This document shows, piece by piece, positions 12,990 through 21,895 of a DNA stretch of 25,070 nt; position 1 is the stretch's first letter, and every line of letters starts with the position of its first letter. The stretch is from assembly GCA_963595735.1 (NCBI GenBank), contig CAVBJJ010000028.1, positions 1-25,070 of the forward strand. The letters are read 5' to 3'. The notes beneath the pieces were generated by a model. The model was not told the DNA's origin, made no database searches, and was given only the letters and a program-made list of their open reading frames with translations. The DNA is from CALWOS01 sp963595735. Its GTDB lineage: Bacteria; Bacillota; Clostridia; Oscillospirales; Oscillospiraceae. Both the position numbers and the translations under genes were made by a program.

Positions 12990-15900
12990 ATGCCTAAGGA
13001 TGTATTCTATGGCAAAACCCTGCGAAAGAGCTTTGCCCGGACGGATGAGATCCAGGAAATGCCCGGCCTGCTGGACATCCAGAAAAACTCCTACAAGTGG
13101 TTCCTGGAGGAGGGACTCCGTGATGTGCTCGATGATGTCGCCAGCGTCACCGACTACACCGGAAATCTTGAACTGAGTTTTGTGGATTACTCCATGAACG
13201 AAAAGCCGAAGTACGACGAGGAGGAGTGCAAGGCGCGCGACGCGACCTATGCCGCTCCTCTGAAGGTCAGCGTGCGGCTGCACAACAAGGAAACGGGCGA
13301 GATCAAGGAGCAGGAGATCTTCATGGGAGATTTCCCTCTGATGACCGTGGGCGGTACCTTTATTATTAACGGTGCCGAGCGTGTTATCGTTTCCCAGATC
13401 GTGCGTTCTCCCGGTACCTATTTTGACAAAAAGACCGACAAAACCGGTACCAGTATGTACAGTGCGACCATCATTCCTTACCATGGCGCATGGCTGGAGT
13501 ACGAGACCGATGCAAACGATGTGTTCTATGTCCGCATCGACAAGAACCGCAAGCTGCCGGTCACCTGCCTGCTGAAAGCCATGGGAAAATACGACCCGGA
13601 TAAGCCTCACACCTGGCTGACCTGCGCGGCCAACACCAGCGCCGGTGTGATCACCAACGAGGCGATCGCAGAGGTTTTTGGTGAGGACGCCCGGTTGCAG
13701 GCTACCTTTGAAAAGGACACCTGCCCCAGCCGGGAGGAGAGCCTTCTGGAAATTTACCGCAAGCTGCGTCCCGGCGATCCCCCGACGGTGGATTCCGCGG
13801 AAAGTCTGCTGGAAAGCCTGTTCTTTGACCATCGCCGCTATGATATTTCCACGGTGGGTCGCTATAAGTTCAACAAAAAGCTGGCGCTGTGGCCCCGGCT
13901 GCGCGGCCAGACCCTGGCCATGCCCATTGCTGATCCCCTCACGGGCGAGATCATCGCGGAAGCAGGGGAGAACATCAGCCAGGAACGCGCGATCGAGTTG
14001 GAAGATCGCGGCGTGACCGACGCCTGGATCCAGGTGGAGGACAGAAGCGTCCGCATTTTCTCCAACGGCATGGTCAACATGAAGAACTTTGTGGACTTCG
14101 ACCCTGCGGAGTTGGGCATCAAGGAGCGGGTGCGCTTCCTGGTGCTGCGCGACCTGCTGGACAACTACACCGGTGAGGAGCTGAAGGACGCCATCCAGGA
14201 CAATCTGGATATCCTGATCCCCAAGCATATTATCGTGGACGATGTGTTTGCCACGGTCAACTACCTCAACGGTCTGGCAAACGGCATCGGCGTGCCGGAT
14301 GACATTGACCATCTTGGCAACCGCCGCGTCCGCAGCGTGGGCGAGCTGCTGCAGAACCAGTTCCGCATCGGCTTCTCCCGCATGGAGCGTGTGATCCGGG
14401 AGCGCATGACTTTGCAGGATATGGATGTTGTCACGCCCCAGAGTCTGATCAATATCCGCCCGGTCACGGCCGCCATCAAGGAGTTCTTTGGCTCCAGCCC
14501 GTTGAGCCAGTTCATGGATCAGACAAACCCCCTGGCAGAGTTGACCCACAAACGCCGTATGTCCGCGCTGGGTCCCGGCGGCCTGTCTCGTGAGCGCGCC
14601 AGCTTCGATGTGCGAGATGTACACTACAGCCACTATGGCCGTCTGTGCCCCATTGAAACGCCTGAAGGTCCTAACATCGGTCTGATCTCCTACCTGGCGT
14701 CTTATGCCCAGGTCAACGAGTACGGTTTTATGGTCACCCCCTACCAGAAGGTGGAAAAGGGTACCTGCCGTGTTACCGACCAGGTGGACTATCTGACGGC
14801 GGACATGGAAGATCTGTATGTCGTGGCACAGGCCACGGAGCCGAAGGACGAAAACGGCGTTCTGCTCAACAAGCGTATTACCTGCCGCCACAGAGATGAG
14901 ATCATCGATGTGGATCGGGAGCAGGTCGATTATATTGATATCAGTCCCAGAATGATGGTCTCCATCGCAACGGCAATGATCCCCTTCCTGGAAAACGACG
15001 ACGCCAACCGTGCCCTGATGGGCGCGAACATGCAGCGTCAGGCGGTTCCCCTTATGGTTACCCAGGCGCCTATTGTTGCCACGGGTATCGAGCATAAGTG
15101 CGCGGTGGACTCCGGCGTTGTGGTATGCGCCGAGGGCGACGGCGTGGTGGAAAGCGTTTCCGGCACCCATGTGACCATCAATTATGATAACGGAGAAAAC
15201 AAGCGCTATAAGCTGATCAAGTTTGCCCGTTCCAACCAGGGTACCTGCTTTAACCAGCGTCCCATTGTCAAGGCGGGCGAGCGCGTGGCCAAGGGCGATG
15301 TCATCGCCGACGGTCCCTCCACCAGCCAGGGTGAGATCTCTCTGGGTAAGAATGTGCTGGTTGGCTTCATGACCTGGGAGGGCTACAACTACGAGGATGC
15401 TATCCTGCTCAACGAGCGCCTGGTCATGGAAGATGTGTTCACTTCCCTCCATGTGGAGGAGTATGAGTGCGACGCCCGCGACACCAAGCTGGGACCCGAG
15501 GAGATCACCCGGGATATTCCCGGTGTCGGCGAGGACGCGTTGAAATATCTGGATGAGCGCGGCATCATCTGCGTGGGCGCCGAGGTACACGCCGGCGATA
15601 TCCTGGTCGGTAAGGTCACGCCCAAGGGCGAAACGGATCTGACCGCAGAGGAACGCCTGCTGCGCGCCATCTTCGGCGAAAAGGCGCGGGAAGTGCGCGA
15701 TACCTCCTTGAAGGTGCCCCACGGCGAAAGCGGCATCATTGTGGATGTCAAGGTCTTTACCCGGGAAGCGGGCGACGAGCTGGGACCCGGCGTCAATCAG
15801 GTGGTTCGGGTCTACATTGCCCAGAAGCGCAAGATTTCCGTGGGTGATAAGATGGCCGGCCGTCATGGTAACAAGGGTGTTGTCTCCCGCATCCTGCCCA

Positions 15901-16760
15901 AGGAGGATATGCCCTATCTGCCGGATGGTACGCCCCTGGATATCGTTTTGAACCCCCTGGGCGTTCCCTCCCGTATGAACATCGGTCAGGTGCTGGAGGT
16001 CCACTTGGGCTATGCAGCGCAGGCGCTGGGCTGGAAGGTGGCAACGCCGATCTTCAACGGCGCTAACGAGTCCATCATTCGCGATACGCTGGCAGAGGCC
16101 GGCCTGCGAACCGATGGTAAGAGCATTCTGTACGATGGCCGTACCGGCGAGGCCTTTGACAACCCGGTCACGGTTGGCTATGTATACTTCCTGAAGCTGC
16201 ACCATCTGGTGGACGATAAGATCCACGCCAGAAGTACCGGTCCCTACAGTCTGGTCACCCAGCAGCCGCTGGGCGGTAAGGCACAGTTCGGCGGTCAGCG
16301 CTTCGGTGAAATGGAAGTCTGGGCGCTGGAGGCTTACGGCGCGGCTTACACCCTGCAGGAGATCCTGACAGTCAAGTCCGACGATGTCACCGGCCGTGTC
16401 CGCACTTACGAGGCCATCGTCAAGGGTCACAACATTCCCCAGCCCGGTATTCCGGAGGCCTTTAAGGTTCTGGCGAAGGAGCTGCAGGCGCTGTGCCTGG
16501 ATATCAAGCTTCTGGACAAGAACGGGGAAGAAGTGGAACTGAAGGACGACGAAGACGAAGATTACACGCCCGGTTTCCGCGATGAAAGCAGCTATCAGGC
16601 CAATGACAACGAGATCGAGGCCGCCGGCTTCAACATCGAGCAGGTGGACGAGGAAGCGCTGGAGCTGGATGGCCTTGGCGATTCTCTTCTGGTCGGTGAC
16701 GAGGAAGACGCGGAAATTGTGGACGATGTGGATGATGTTTATGAGGAGGAGGAAAACTAA
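12990..16760 (+). CDS. rpoB: DNA-directed RNA polymerase subunit beta
   Basis: The 1256-residue catalytic subunit forms the active-centre cleft with beta-prime. The start at 12990 is chosen because AAGGAG lies 7 bases upstream and the protein then begins MPKDVFYGKTLRKSF, like other clostridial RpoB; the frame is open upstream to 12924. The rifampicin region is S502-L527, with Q507, D510, H520 and S525 equivalent to E. coli Q513, D516, H526 and S531, all wild type. P504 replaces the usual glutamine (E. coli Q510). K946 and K954 in KRKISVGDK correspond to the active-site lysines K1065 and K1073. A strongly acidic tail of about 70 residues ends the protein. The stop overlaps the rpoC start (TAATG), so translation is coupled. 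Confidence 0.98.
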   Translation: MPKDVFYGKTLRKSFARTDEIQEMPGLLDIQKNSYKWFLEEGLRDVLDDVASVTDYTGNLELSFVDYSMNEKPKYDEEECKARDATYAAPLKVSVRLHNKETGEIKEQEIFMGDFPLMTVGGTFIINGAERVIVSQIVRSPGTYFDKKTDKTGTSMYSATIIPYHGAWLEYETDANDVFYVRIDKNRKLPVTCLLKAMGKYDPDKPHTWLTCAANTSAGVITNEAIAEVFGEDARLQATFEKDTCPSREESLLEIYRKLRPGDPPTVDSAESLLESLFFDHRRYDISTVGRYKFNKKLALWPRLRGQTLAMPIADPLTGEIIAEAGENISQERAIELEDRGVTDAWIQVEDRSVRIFSNGMVNMKNFVDFDPAELGIKERVRFLVLRDLLDNYTGEELKDAIQDNLDILIPKHIIVDDVFATVNYLNGLANGIGVPDDIDHLGNRRVRSVGELLQNQFRIGFSRMERVIRERMTLQDMDVVTPQSLINIRPVTAAIKEFFGSSPLSQFMDQTNPLAELTHKRRMSALGPGGLSRERASFDVRDVHYSHYGRLCPIETPEGPNIGLISYLASYAQVNEYGFMVTPYQKVEKGTCRVTDQVDYLTADMEDLYVVAQATEPKDENGVLLNKRITCRHRDEIIDVDREQVDYIDISPRMMVSIATAMIPFLENDDANRALMGANMQRQAVPLMVTQAPIVATGIEHKCAVDSGVVVCAEGDGVVESVSGTHVTINYDNGENKRYKLIKFARSNQGTCFNQRPIVKAGERVAKGDVIADGPSTSQGEISLGKNVLVGFMTWEGYNYEDAILLNERLVMEDVFTSLHVEEYECDARDTKLGPEEITRDIPGVGEDALKYLDERGIICVGAEVHAGDILVGKVTPKGETDLTAEERLLRAIFGEKAREVRDTSLKVPHGESGIIVDVKVFTREAGDELGPGVNQVVRVYIAQKRKISVGDKMAGRHGNKGVVSRILPKEDMPYLPDGTPLDIVLNPLGVPSRMNIGQVLEVHLGYAAQALGWKVATPIFNGANESIIRDTLAEAGLRTDGKSILYDGRTGEAFDNPVTVGYVYFLKLHHLVDDKIHARSTGPYSLVTQQPLGGKAQFGGQRFGEMEVWALEAYGAAYTLQEILTVKSDDVTGRVRTYEAIVKGHNIPQPGIPEAFKVLAKELQALCLDIKLLDKNGEEVELKDDEDEDYTPGFRDESSYQANDNEIEAAGFNIEQVDEEALELDGLGDSLLVGDEEDAEIVDDVDDVYEEEEN

Positions 16761-19700
16761 TGAGCTATACACCCTTTGACGCGATCAAAATCGGTATTGC
16801 CTCTCCTGAGATGATCCTCTCCTGGTCCCACGGCGAAGTCAAAAAGCCGGAGACCATCAACTACCGCACACTGAAGCCGGAGCGGGACGGTCTGTACTGC
16901 GAACGGATCTTTGGCCCCACCAAGGACTGGGAGTGCCACTGCGGTAAGTACAAGAAGATCCGCTACAAGGGCAAGATCTGCGACCGCTGCGGTGTGGAAG
17001 TCACCCGGGCAAAGGTGCGCCGCGAGCGCATGGGTCACATTGAGCTGGCCGCGCCGGTGAGCCATATCTGGTACTTCAAGGGCATCCCCTCTCGGATGGG
17101 CCTGCTGCTGGATATCACGCCGCGCATTCTGGAAAAGGTTCTGTACTTTGCCAATTACATCGTCACGGATCCCGGAGACACACCCCTGCAGAAAAACCAG
17201 ATCCTGACGGAGAAAGAATATAGAAGCTACCGGGAAAAATATGAGGACGACTTCGACGCCGGTATGGGCGCGGAGGCTGTCAAAAAGCTGCTGGCCGATG
17301 TGGACTGCGAGGCCCTGAGCCATCAGCTGCGGGAGGAGTTGGTCAACGCCAGCGGCCAGAAAAAGGCCAAGCTGGTCAAGCGCCTGGAGGTGGTGGAGGC
17401 ATTCCGCCAGTCCGGCAACAGCCCCACCTGGATGATCATTGATGTGCTGCCGGTCATCCCGCCGGAGATCCGTCCCATGGTGCAGCTGGACGGCGGCCGT
17501 TTTGCCACCAGCGATCTGAACGATCTGTACCGCCGCGTGATCAACCGGAACAACCGCCTCAAGCGGTTGATCCAGCTCAACGCGCCGGATATCATTGTCC
17601 GCAACGAAAAGCGTATGCTGCAGGAGGCGGTGGACGCGCTGATCGATAACGGCCGCCGCGGCCGCGCTGTCACCGGCGCCAATTCCCGCGCGCTGAAGTC
17701 CCTGAGCGATATGCTCAAGGGTAAGCAGGGACGCTTCCGCCAGAACCTGCTGGGTAAGCGCGTGGACTATTCCGGCCGTTCCGTTATCGTTGTCGGCCCC
17801 GACCTGAAGCTGTATCAGTGCGGCGTGCCGAAAGAAATGGCCATTGAGCTGTTCCGCCCCTTTGTGATGAAAAAGCTGGTGGAGGATGGCGTTGCCAACA
17901 ATATCAAGTCCGCCAAAAAGATGGTCGATAAGGCGCGCACAGAGGTCTGGGACGCGCTGGATGTGGTCATTAAGGAGCACCCGGTGCTGCTCAACCGTGC
18001 GCCGACCCTGCACCGTCTGGGTATTCAGGCCTTTGAGCCGATTCTGGTGGAGGGACGCGCCCTGAAGCTGCATCCGCTGGTCTGCACCGCTTACAACGCG
18101 GACTTCGATGGCGACCAGATGGCGATCCATGTCCCCTTGAGCGCGGAGGCGCAGGCGGAGGCACGCATCCTGATGCTGTCTGCCAACAACCTGCTCCGTC
18201 CCCAGGATGGACACCCGGTCACCGTGCCGACCCAGGATATGATCCTCGGCTCCTACTACCTGACCATGATCCGCATTGGCAAGCAGGAAAAGGGCGCGGA
18301 GCGTCTGGCTATTGCCGATCCCGGCGATACGCATTTCCAGGCGGGTCAAATCGTGGATGGCGATGAGATCTACGAGACCAATCTGAAGATGAAGGCCGAG
18401 GGCAAGACCCCGGCAAGCTATAAATCCCTGCTGTGCTATCGGGACTCCAACGAGGCGCTGATGGCATATCAGTCCGGAGAGGTGGGGCTTCATGCGCCCA
18501 TTCGTCTGCGCATGACAAAGGTGATCGACGGGGTGGAGCGCTCCGCGATCATCCACACCACCGTGGGTCGTGTGATCTTCAACGGCCCCGTGCCTCAGGA
18601 TCTGGGCTATGTGGATCGTACCGATCCGGAGCATATGTTCGATCATGAGATCAGCTTCCAGGTAGGCAAGAAGCAGCTGGGCAGCATCATTGACCGATGC
18701 ATCCAGAAGCACGGCTTCACCATCTCCGCCGAGGTGCTGGATAATATCAAGGCCATGGGCTTTAAGTATTCCACCAAGGGCGCGATCACCATTTCCATTT
18801 CCGACATGACCGTCCCCGAGGCGAAAAAGACCCTCATTCACGAGACGGAGCAGAAGGTTCTGGACATTGAGCGGCAGTACAAGCGCGGCTTTATCACCAA
18901 CGATGAGCGTTATCGTCTGGTCGTTGCGGAGTGGGAGCAGACCACCAAGGATGTTACCGGTGCGCTGCAGAACGCGCTGGATGAGTTCAACCCCATTTAC
19001 ATGATGGCAAACTCCGGTGCGCGAGGCAGCATGAACCAGATCCGTCAGCTGGCTGGTATGCGTGGTCTGATGGCCAACACCGCTGGTAAGACCATCGAGA
19101 TCCCCATTAAGGCAAACTTCCGTGAGGGCCTGAGCGTTCTGGAGTACTTTATCTCCAGCCGTGGCGCCCGTAAGGGTCTGGCAGATACCGCGCTGCGTAC
19201 TGCGGACTCCGGTTACCTGACCCGCCGTCTGGTGGATGTTTCTCAGGATGTGATCATCCGCGAGCCGGATTGCGGCACCAGCGAGGGCGTTATGGCCAGC
19301 GAGATCGTGGATAAGGGTCAGGTGGTGCAGAGCTTTGGCGAAAGCATTCATGGCCGTTTCCCGGCAGAGAACATCTGCGACCCCACCACGGGCGAGCTGC
19401 TGTTCGATACCGACCATATGCTCATGGAGCCGGATGCCAAGGTGCTGGAGGCGCACGGGATCAGCGCGGTGAAGATCCGCTCTGTCCTCAGCTGTGATGC
19501 CCGCAGCGGTGTTTGCGCCAAGTGCTATGGTATCAACCTGGCTGCCGGCGCGCCGGTGAACGCCGGCGAGGCCGTTGGTGTTATCGCGGCACAGTCTATC
19601 GGTGAGCCCGGTACCCAGCTGACCATGCGTACCTTCCATACCGGCGGTATCGCCGGTGACGATATCACCCAGGGTCTGCCTCGTGTTGAGGAACTGTTCG

Positions 19701-20479
19701 AGGCCCGCAAGCCCAAGAAGATGGCGCAGCTGGCCGAGATCGGCGGCAAGGTCACCATCGAAGAGACCAAGAAGAACGCCGTTGTGGCGCTGACCATCGT
19801 CGATCCCGACAACGGAGAGACGAAGGTGTACCAAATCCCCTACAGCGCCGGTTTGCAGGTGCAGAACGGGGACACCGTCACCAAGGGTCAGGCGCTCACC
19901 GCCGGCGCTCTCAGTCCCCACGATGTGCTGGAGATCCGCGGCGTGTCCGCCTGCCAGAACTACCTGATCCAGGAAGTGCAGAAGGTGTATCGTCAGCAGG
20001 GCGTTGACATCAACGATAAGCATATTGAGGTCATTGTCCGCCAGATGATGCGCAAGGTTCGCGTGGAGGATGCCGGCAGCACCAAGCTGCTTTCCGGCGC
20101 CGTTGTGGACTGGAGCGAGTTCAAGGATGCCAACCGTCAGGTGGAGGCACGCATGGCGGCCGGAGAAACCAATCTGACCCGCGCCACCTGCACCCAGCTG
20201 CTGATGGGTATTACCAAGGCGTCTCTGGCAACGGAGAGCTGGATGTCCGCAGCCTCCTTCCAGGAGACCACCAAGGTTCTGACCGAGGCGGCCATCAAGG
20301 GCAAGGTGGATCACCTTGTCGGCCTGAAGGAAAATGTCATTATCGGTAAGCTCATCCCTGCCGGCAGCGGCCTGTCTGCCTACCAGAACTTCGAGACTTT
20401 TACCGATGAGGATGTGGAAGCGGAGCCGGAGAGCTATGTAGACCTCTCCGCCCTGGTGGGACACAGCAATGCGCTGTAA
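16760..20479 (+). CDS. rpoC: DNA-directed RNA polymerase subunit beta-prime
   Basis: The 1239-residue subunit carries the catalytic magnesium site NADFDGDQM with D448, D450 and D452. The N-terminal zinc ribbon uses C59, C61, C74 and C77; the second zinc site uses C838, C912, C919 and C922. The zipper, rudder and clamp region (about 270-330), the bridge-helix region and the trigger-loop motif QSIGEPGTQLTMRTFHTGG are intact. The length matches Firmicutes RpoC, without the large insertions of Proteobacteria. GAGGAGG at the end of rpoB serves as its ribosome binding site, and the ATG overlaps the rpoB stop by one base, giving equal synthesis of the two subunits. A terminator 32 bases after the stop closes the rpoBC unit. 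Confidence 0.98.
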   Translation: MSYTPFDAIKIGIASPEMILSWSHGEVKKPETINYRTLKPERDGLYCERIFGPTKDWECHCGKYKKIRYKGKICDRCGVEVTRAKVRRERMGHIELAAPVSHIWYFKGIPSRMGLLLDITPRILEKVLYFANYIVTDPGDTPLQKNQILTEKEYRSYREKYEDDFDAGMGAEAVKKLLADVDCEALSHQLREELVNASGQKKAKLVKRLEVVEAFRQSGNSPTWMIIDVLPVIPPEIRPMVQLDGGRFATSDLNDLYRRVINRNNRLKRLIQLNAPDIIVRNEKRMLQEAVDALIDNGRRGRAVTGANSRALKSLSDMLKGKQGRFRQNLLGKRVDYSGRSVIVVGPDLKLYQCGVPKEMAIELFRPFVMKKLVEDGVANNIKSAKKMVDKARTEVWDALDVVIKEHPVLLNRAPTLHRLGIQAFEPILVEGRALKLHPLVCTAYNADFDGDQMAIHVPLSAEAQAEARILMLSANNLLRPQDGHPVTVPTQDMILGSYYLTMIRIGKQEKGAERLAIADPGDTHFQAGQIVDGDEIYETNLKMKAEGKTPASYKSLLCYRDSNEALMAYQSGEVGLHAPIRLRMTKVIDGVERSAIIHTTVGRVIFNGPVPQDLGYVDRTDPEHMFDHEISFQVGKKQLGSIIDRCIQKHGFTISAEVLDNIKAMGFKYSTKGAITISISDMTVPEAKKTLIHETEQKVLDIERQYKRGFITNDERYRLVVAEWEQTTKDVTGALQNALDEFNPIYMMANSGARGSMNQIRQLAGMRGLMANTAGKTIEIPIKANFREGLSVLEYFISSRGARKGLADTALRTADSGYLTRRLVDVSQDVIIREPDCGTSEGVMASEIVDKGQVVQSFGESIHGRFPAENICDPTTGELLFDTDHMLMEPDAKVLEAHGISAVKIRSVLSCDARSGVCAKCYGINLAAGAPVNAGEAVGVIAAQSIGEPGTQLTMRTFHTGGIAGDDITQGLPRVEELFEARKPKKMAQLAEIGGKVTIEETKKNAVVALTIVDPDNGETKVYQIPYSAGLQVQNGDTVTKGQALTAGALSPHDVLEIRGVSACQNYLIQEVQKVYRQQGVDINDKHIEVIVRQMMRKVRVEDAGSTKLLSGAVVDWSEFKDANRQVEARMAAGETNLTRATCTQLLMGITKASLATESWMSAASFQETTKVLTEAAIKGKVDHLVGLKENVIIGKLIPAGSGLSAYQNFETFTDEDVEAEPESYVDLSALVGHSNAL

Positions 20480-20510
20480 GCGTGCAATAGAATCCGTTTT
20501 TTCGTGCTTC

Positions 20511-20546
20511 AAAAGGCTCTTGCGAATCTTCGCAGGAGCCTTTTTT
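20511..20546 (+). terminator. rpoBC terminator
   Basis: AAAAGGCTC-T-TGCGA pairs with TCGCA-G-GAGCC and a run of six T follows. It separates rpoBC from the rpsL unit. Between it and the rpsL promoter lies one more inverted repeat, CTGCACA (20594-20600) with TGTGCAG (20610-20616), of unknown purpose; nothing else is seen there. Confidence 0.88.
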
Positions 20547-20667
20547 GATGCCTTTTTGGCGGCTCTGCAGCTTAGACGGCTGCGATAAAGGCGCTGCACA
20601 GCCCCGCCTTGTGCAGAAAAAGGCGTAAAACCGGGAAAATTATTTTTTTCTTATATGGAAAAAATTC

Positions 20668-20696
20668 TTGACTCTTTTTGTGTAATATGCTATCAT
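20668..20696 (+). promoter_or_regulatory. Promoter of the str operon (rpsL-rpsG-fusA)
   Basis: TTGACT and TATCAT are separated by 17 bases, with TGC before the -10. It lies in an AT-rich stretch, giving a leader of about 105 bases. Confidence 0.75.
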
Positions 20697-20705
20697 CAAC
20701 TGGTA

Positions 20706-20770
20706 TGCGGTATAAAATGCCGCAGTTCGGCAAAAACCCATTTCTTGGTTTTATCAGATGCCTGCATCTG
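20706..20770 (+). other. Three tandem hairpins in the rpsL leader
   Basis: TGCGG/CCGCA (20706-20724), AAAACC/GGTTTT (20733-20752) and CAGATG-CCTG-CATCTG (20755-20770) follow each other closely between the promoter and the rpsL ribosome binding site. This regular structure in a ribosomal protein leader suggests autogenous or growth-rate control. No terminator-type U-run is present. Confidence 0.4.
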
Positions 20771-20808
20771 TTAAAATAATACAAACATCCAAGGAAAGGA
20801 GGAAGAGT

Positions 20809-21219
20809 ATGCCTACTTTTAATCAGCTGGTCCGTAAAGGTCGTCAGCAGTCCACCTACAAATCCAACTCTCCCGCACTTCAGAAGGGTCTGAACACCCT
20901 GAAGAATAAGGAGACCGATTTGAGCGCGCCCCAGAAGCGCGGCGTCTGCACTGCTGTTCGTACCTCTACCCCCAAGAAGCCTAACTCCGCTCTGCGTAAG
21001 ATCGCCCGTGTGCGTCTGACCAACGGCTATGAGGTCACTGCCTATATTCCCGGTATCGGTCACAACCTGCAGGAGCACTCTGTGGTTATGATTCGCGGTG
21101 GTCGTGTTAAGGACCTGCCTGGTGTCCGTTACCACATTATCCGTGGTACGCTGGATGCCCAGGGCGTGGACAAGCGTCGTCAGGCTCGTTCCAAGTATGG
21201 CGCAAAGAAGCCCAAATAA
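20809..21219 (+). CDS. rpsL: 30S ribosomal protein S12
   Basis: The 136-residue protein sits at the decoding centre. The motif TPKKPNSALRK (54-64) contains K56 and K57, equivalent to E. coli K42 and K43, and GGRVKDLPGVRYH contains K101 and D102, equivalent to K87 and the methylthiolated D88. All are wild type, so no streptomycin-resistance substitution is seen. Compared with E. coli there is an insertion of about 14 residues before residue 45, characteristic of Gram-positive S12. AGGAGG lies just upstream of the ATG at 20809; the earlier in-frame start at 20758 lies in the leader hairpins. It is the first gene of the str operon. Confidence 0.97.
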   Translation: MPTFNQLVRKGRQQSTYKSNSPALQKGLNTLKNKETDLSAPQKRGVCTAVRTSTPKKPNSALRKIARVRLTNGYEVTAYIPGIGHNLQEHSVVMIRGGRVKDLPGVRYHIIRGTLDAQGVDKRRQARSKYGAKKPK

Positions 21220-21232
21220 GTAAAACTTTTCC

Positions 21233-21313
21233 CCAACAGCAGCCCTGTTGGTCTTGATATATATTTTATTTCACGACCTTCCGGGCGCAGCGGAAGAGAC
21301 CCATCCGGGTCGT
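21233..21313 (+). other. Structured rpsL-rpsG intercistronic region
   Basis: The 141-base spacer holds CCAACAG/CTGTTGG (21233-21251, 5-base loop). A longer-range stem ACGACC (21273-21278) with GGTCGT (21308-21313) encloses TTCC/GGAA. The alternative GACCC/GGGTC (21298-21311) cannot form at the same time. In E. coli S7 binds the S12-S7 intercistronic RNA to control its own synthesis, so this is a plausible equivalent. The function is inferred. Confidence 0.4.
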
Positions 21314-21360
21314 CTTTCGAGTACCGATGACATCATTTTATAATGAAGGAGGGAAGCAAA

Positions 21361-21874
21361 GTGCCCAGAAGAGGTAATGTTCCCAAGAGAGAAATTCTGC
21401 CGGATCCTATTTACAATAGCGTTCTGGTGACCAAGCTCGTCAACAGCATCATGCTGGACGGCAAGAAGGGTGTTGCCCAGAAGGTGGTTTACGAGGCTTT
21501 TGACATCGTCAAGGAAAAGTCTGGTAAGGAGCCTCTGGAGGCTTTCACCGAGGCCATGAACAACATCATGCCCGCTTTGGAGGTCAAGGCGCGTCGTGTT
21601 GGTGGTGCAACCTACCAGGTTCCCATCGAGGTTCGCGCCGAGCGCCGCCAGACCCTCGGTCTGCGCTGGTTGACCGCTTATTCCCGCAAGCGCGGTGAAA
21701 AGACCATGAAGGAGCGCCTGGCTGGCGAGATCATGGACGCTTGCAACGGCCTCGGTGCCGCTGNNNNNNNNNNNNNNNNNNNNNNNNNNNNNNNNNNNNG
21801 CCGCTGTCAAAAAGCGTGAGGATACCCACAAAATGGCCGAGTCCAACAAGGCGTTCGCGCACTTCCGTTGGTAA
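21361..21874 (+). CDS. rpsG: 30S ribosomal protein S7, interrupted by an assembly gap
   Basis: S7 nucleates the 30S head and contacts E-site tRNA. The start is GTG at 21361 with AAGGAGGG 7 bases upstream; the in-frame ATG at 21343 overlaps that ribosome binding site. The N-terminal PRRGNVPKREILPDPIYNS and central LEVKARRVGGATYQVP blocks are typical. After GLGAA a run of 36 N interrupts the frame. The sequence after it encodes AAVKKREDTHKMAESNKAF and ends HFRW, the normal S7 C-terminus, but in a different phase. The bases GCCGCTG occur on both sides of the gap. Removing the N run and one copy gives exactly 156 codons plus stop, the usual S7 length. The gene is therefore probably intact in the organism. 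Confidence 0.93.
21764..21799. other. Assembly gap (36 N)
   Basis: Thirty-six undetermined bases lie inside rpsG. The 7 bases just before it (21757-21763) and just after it (21800-21806) are identical, which points to two overlapping contig ends joined with a placeholder rather than to missing sequence. Confidence 0.95.
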
Positions 21875-21895
21875 GGCGTTTCAGGAGAGTAGACT

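Noticed and set aside
12846..16772. Very long minus-strand open frame opposite rpoB (and similar ones opposite rpoC, fusA and tuf)
   Set aside because: These are shadow frames caused by strong codon bias and GC content in highly expressed genes; the translations are His/Gln/Val-rich without domains.
21339..21344. TATAAT just before rpsG as a separate promoter
   Set aside because: No -35 hexamer lies at 16-18 bases, and the start site would fall inside the rpsG ribosome binding site.
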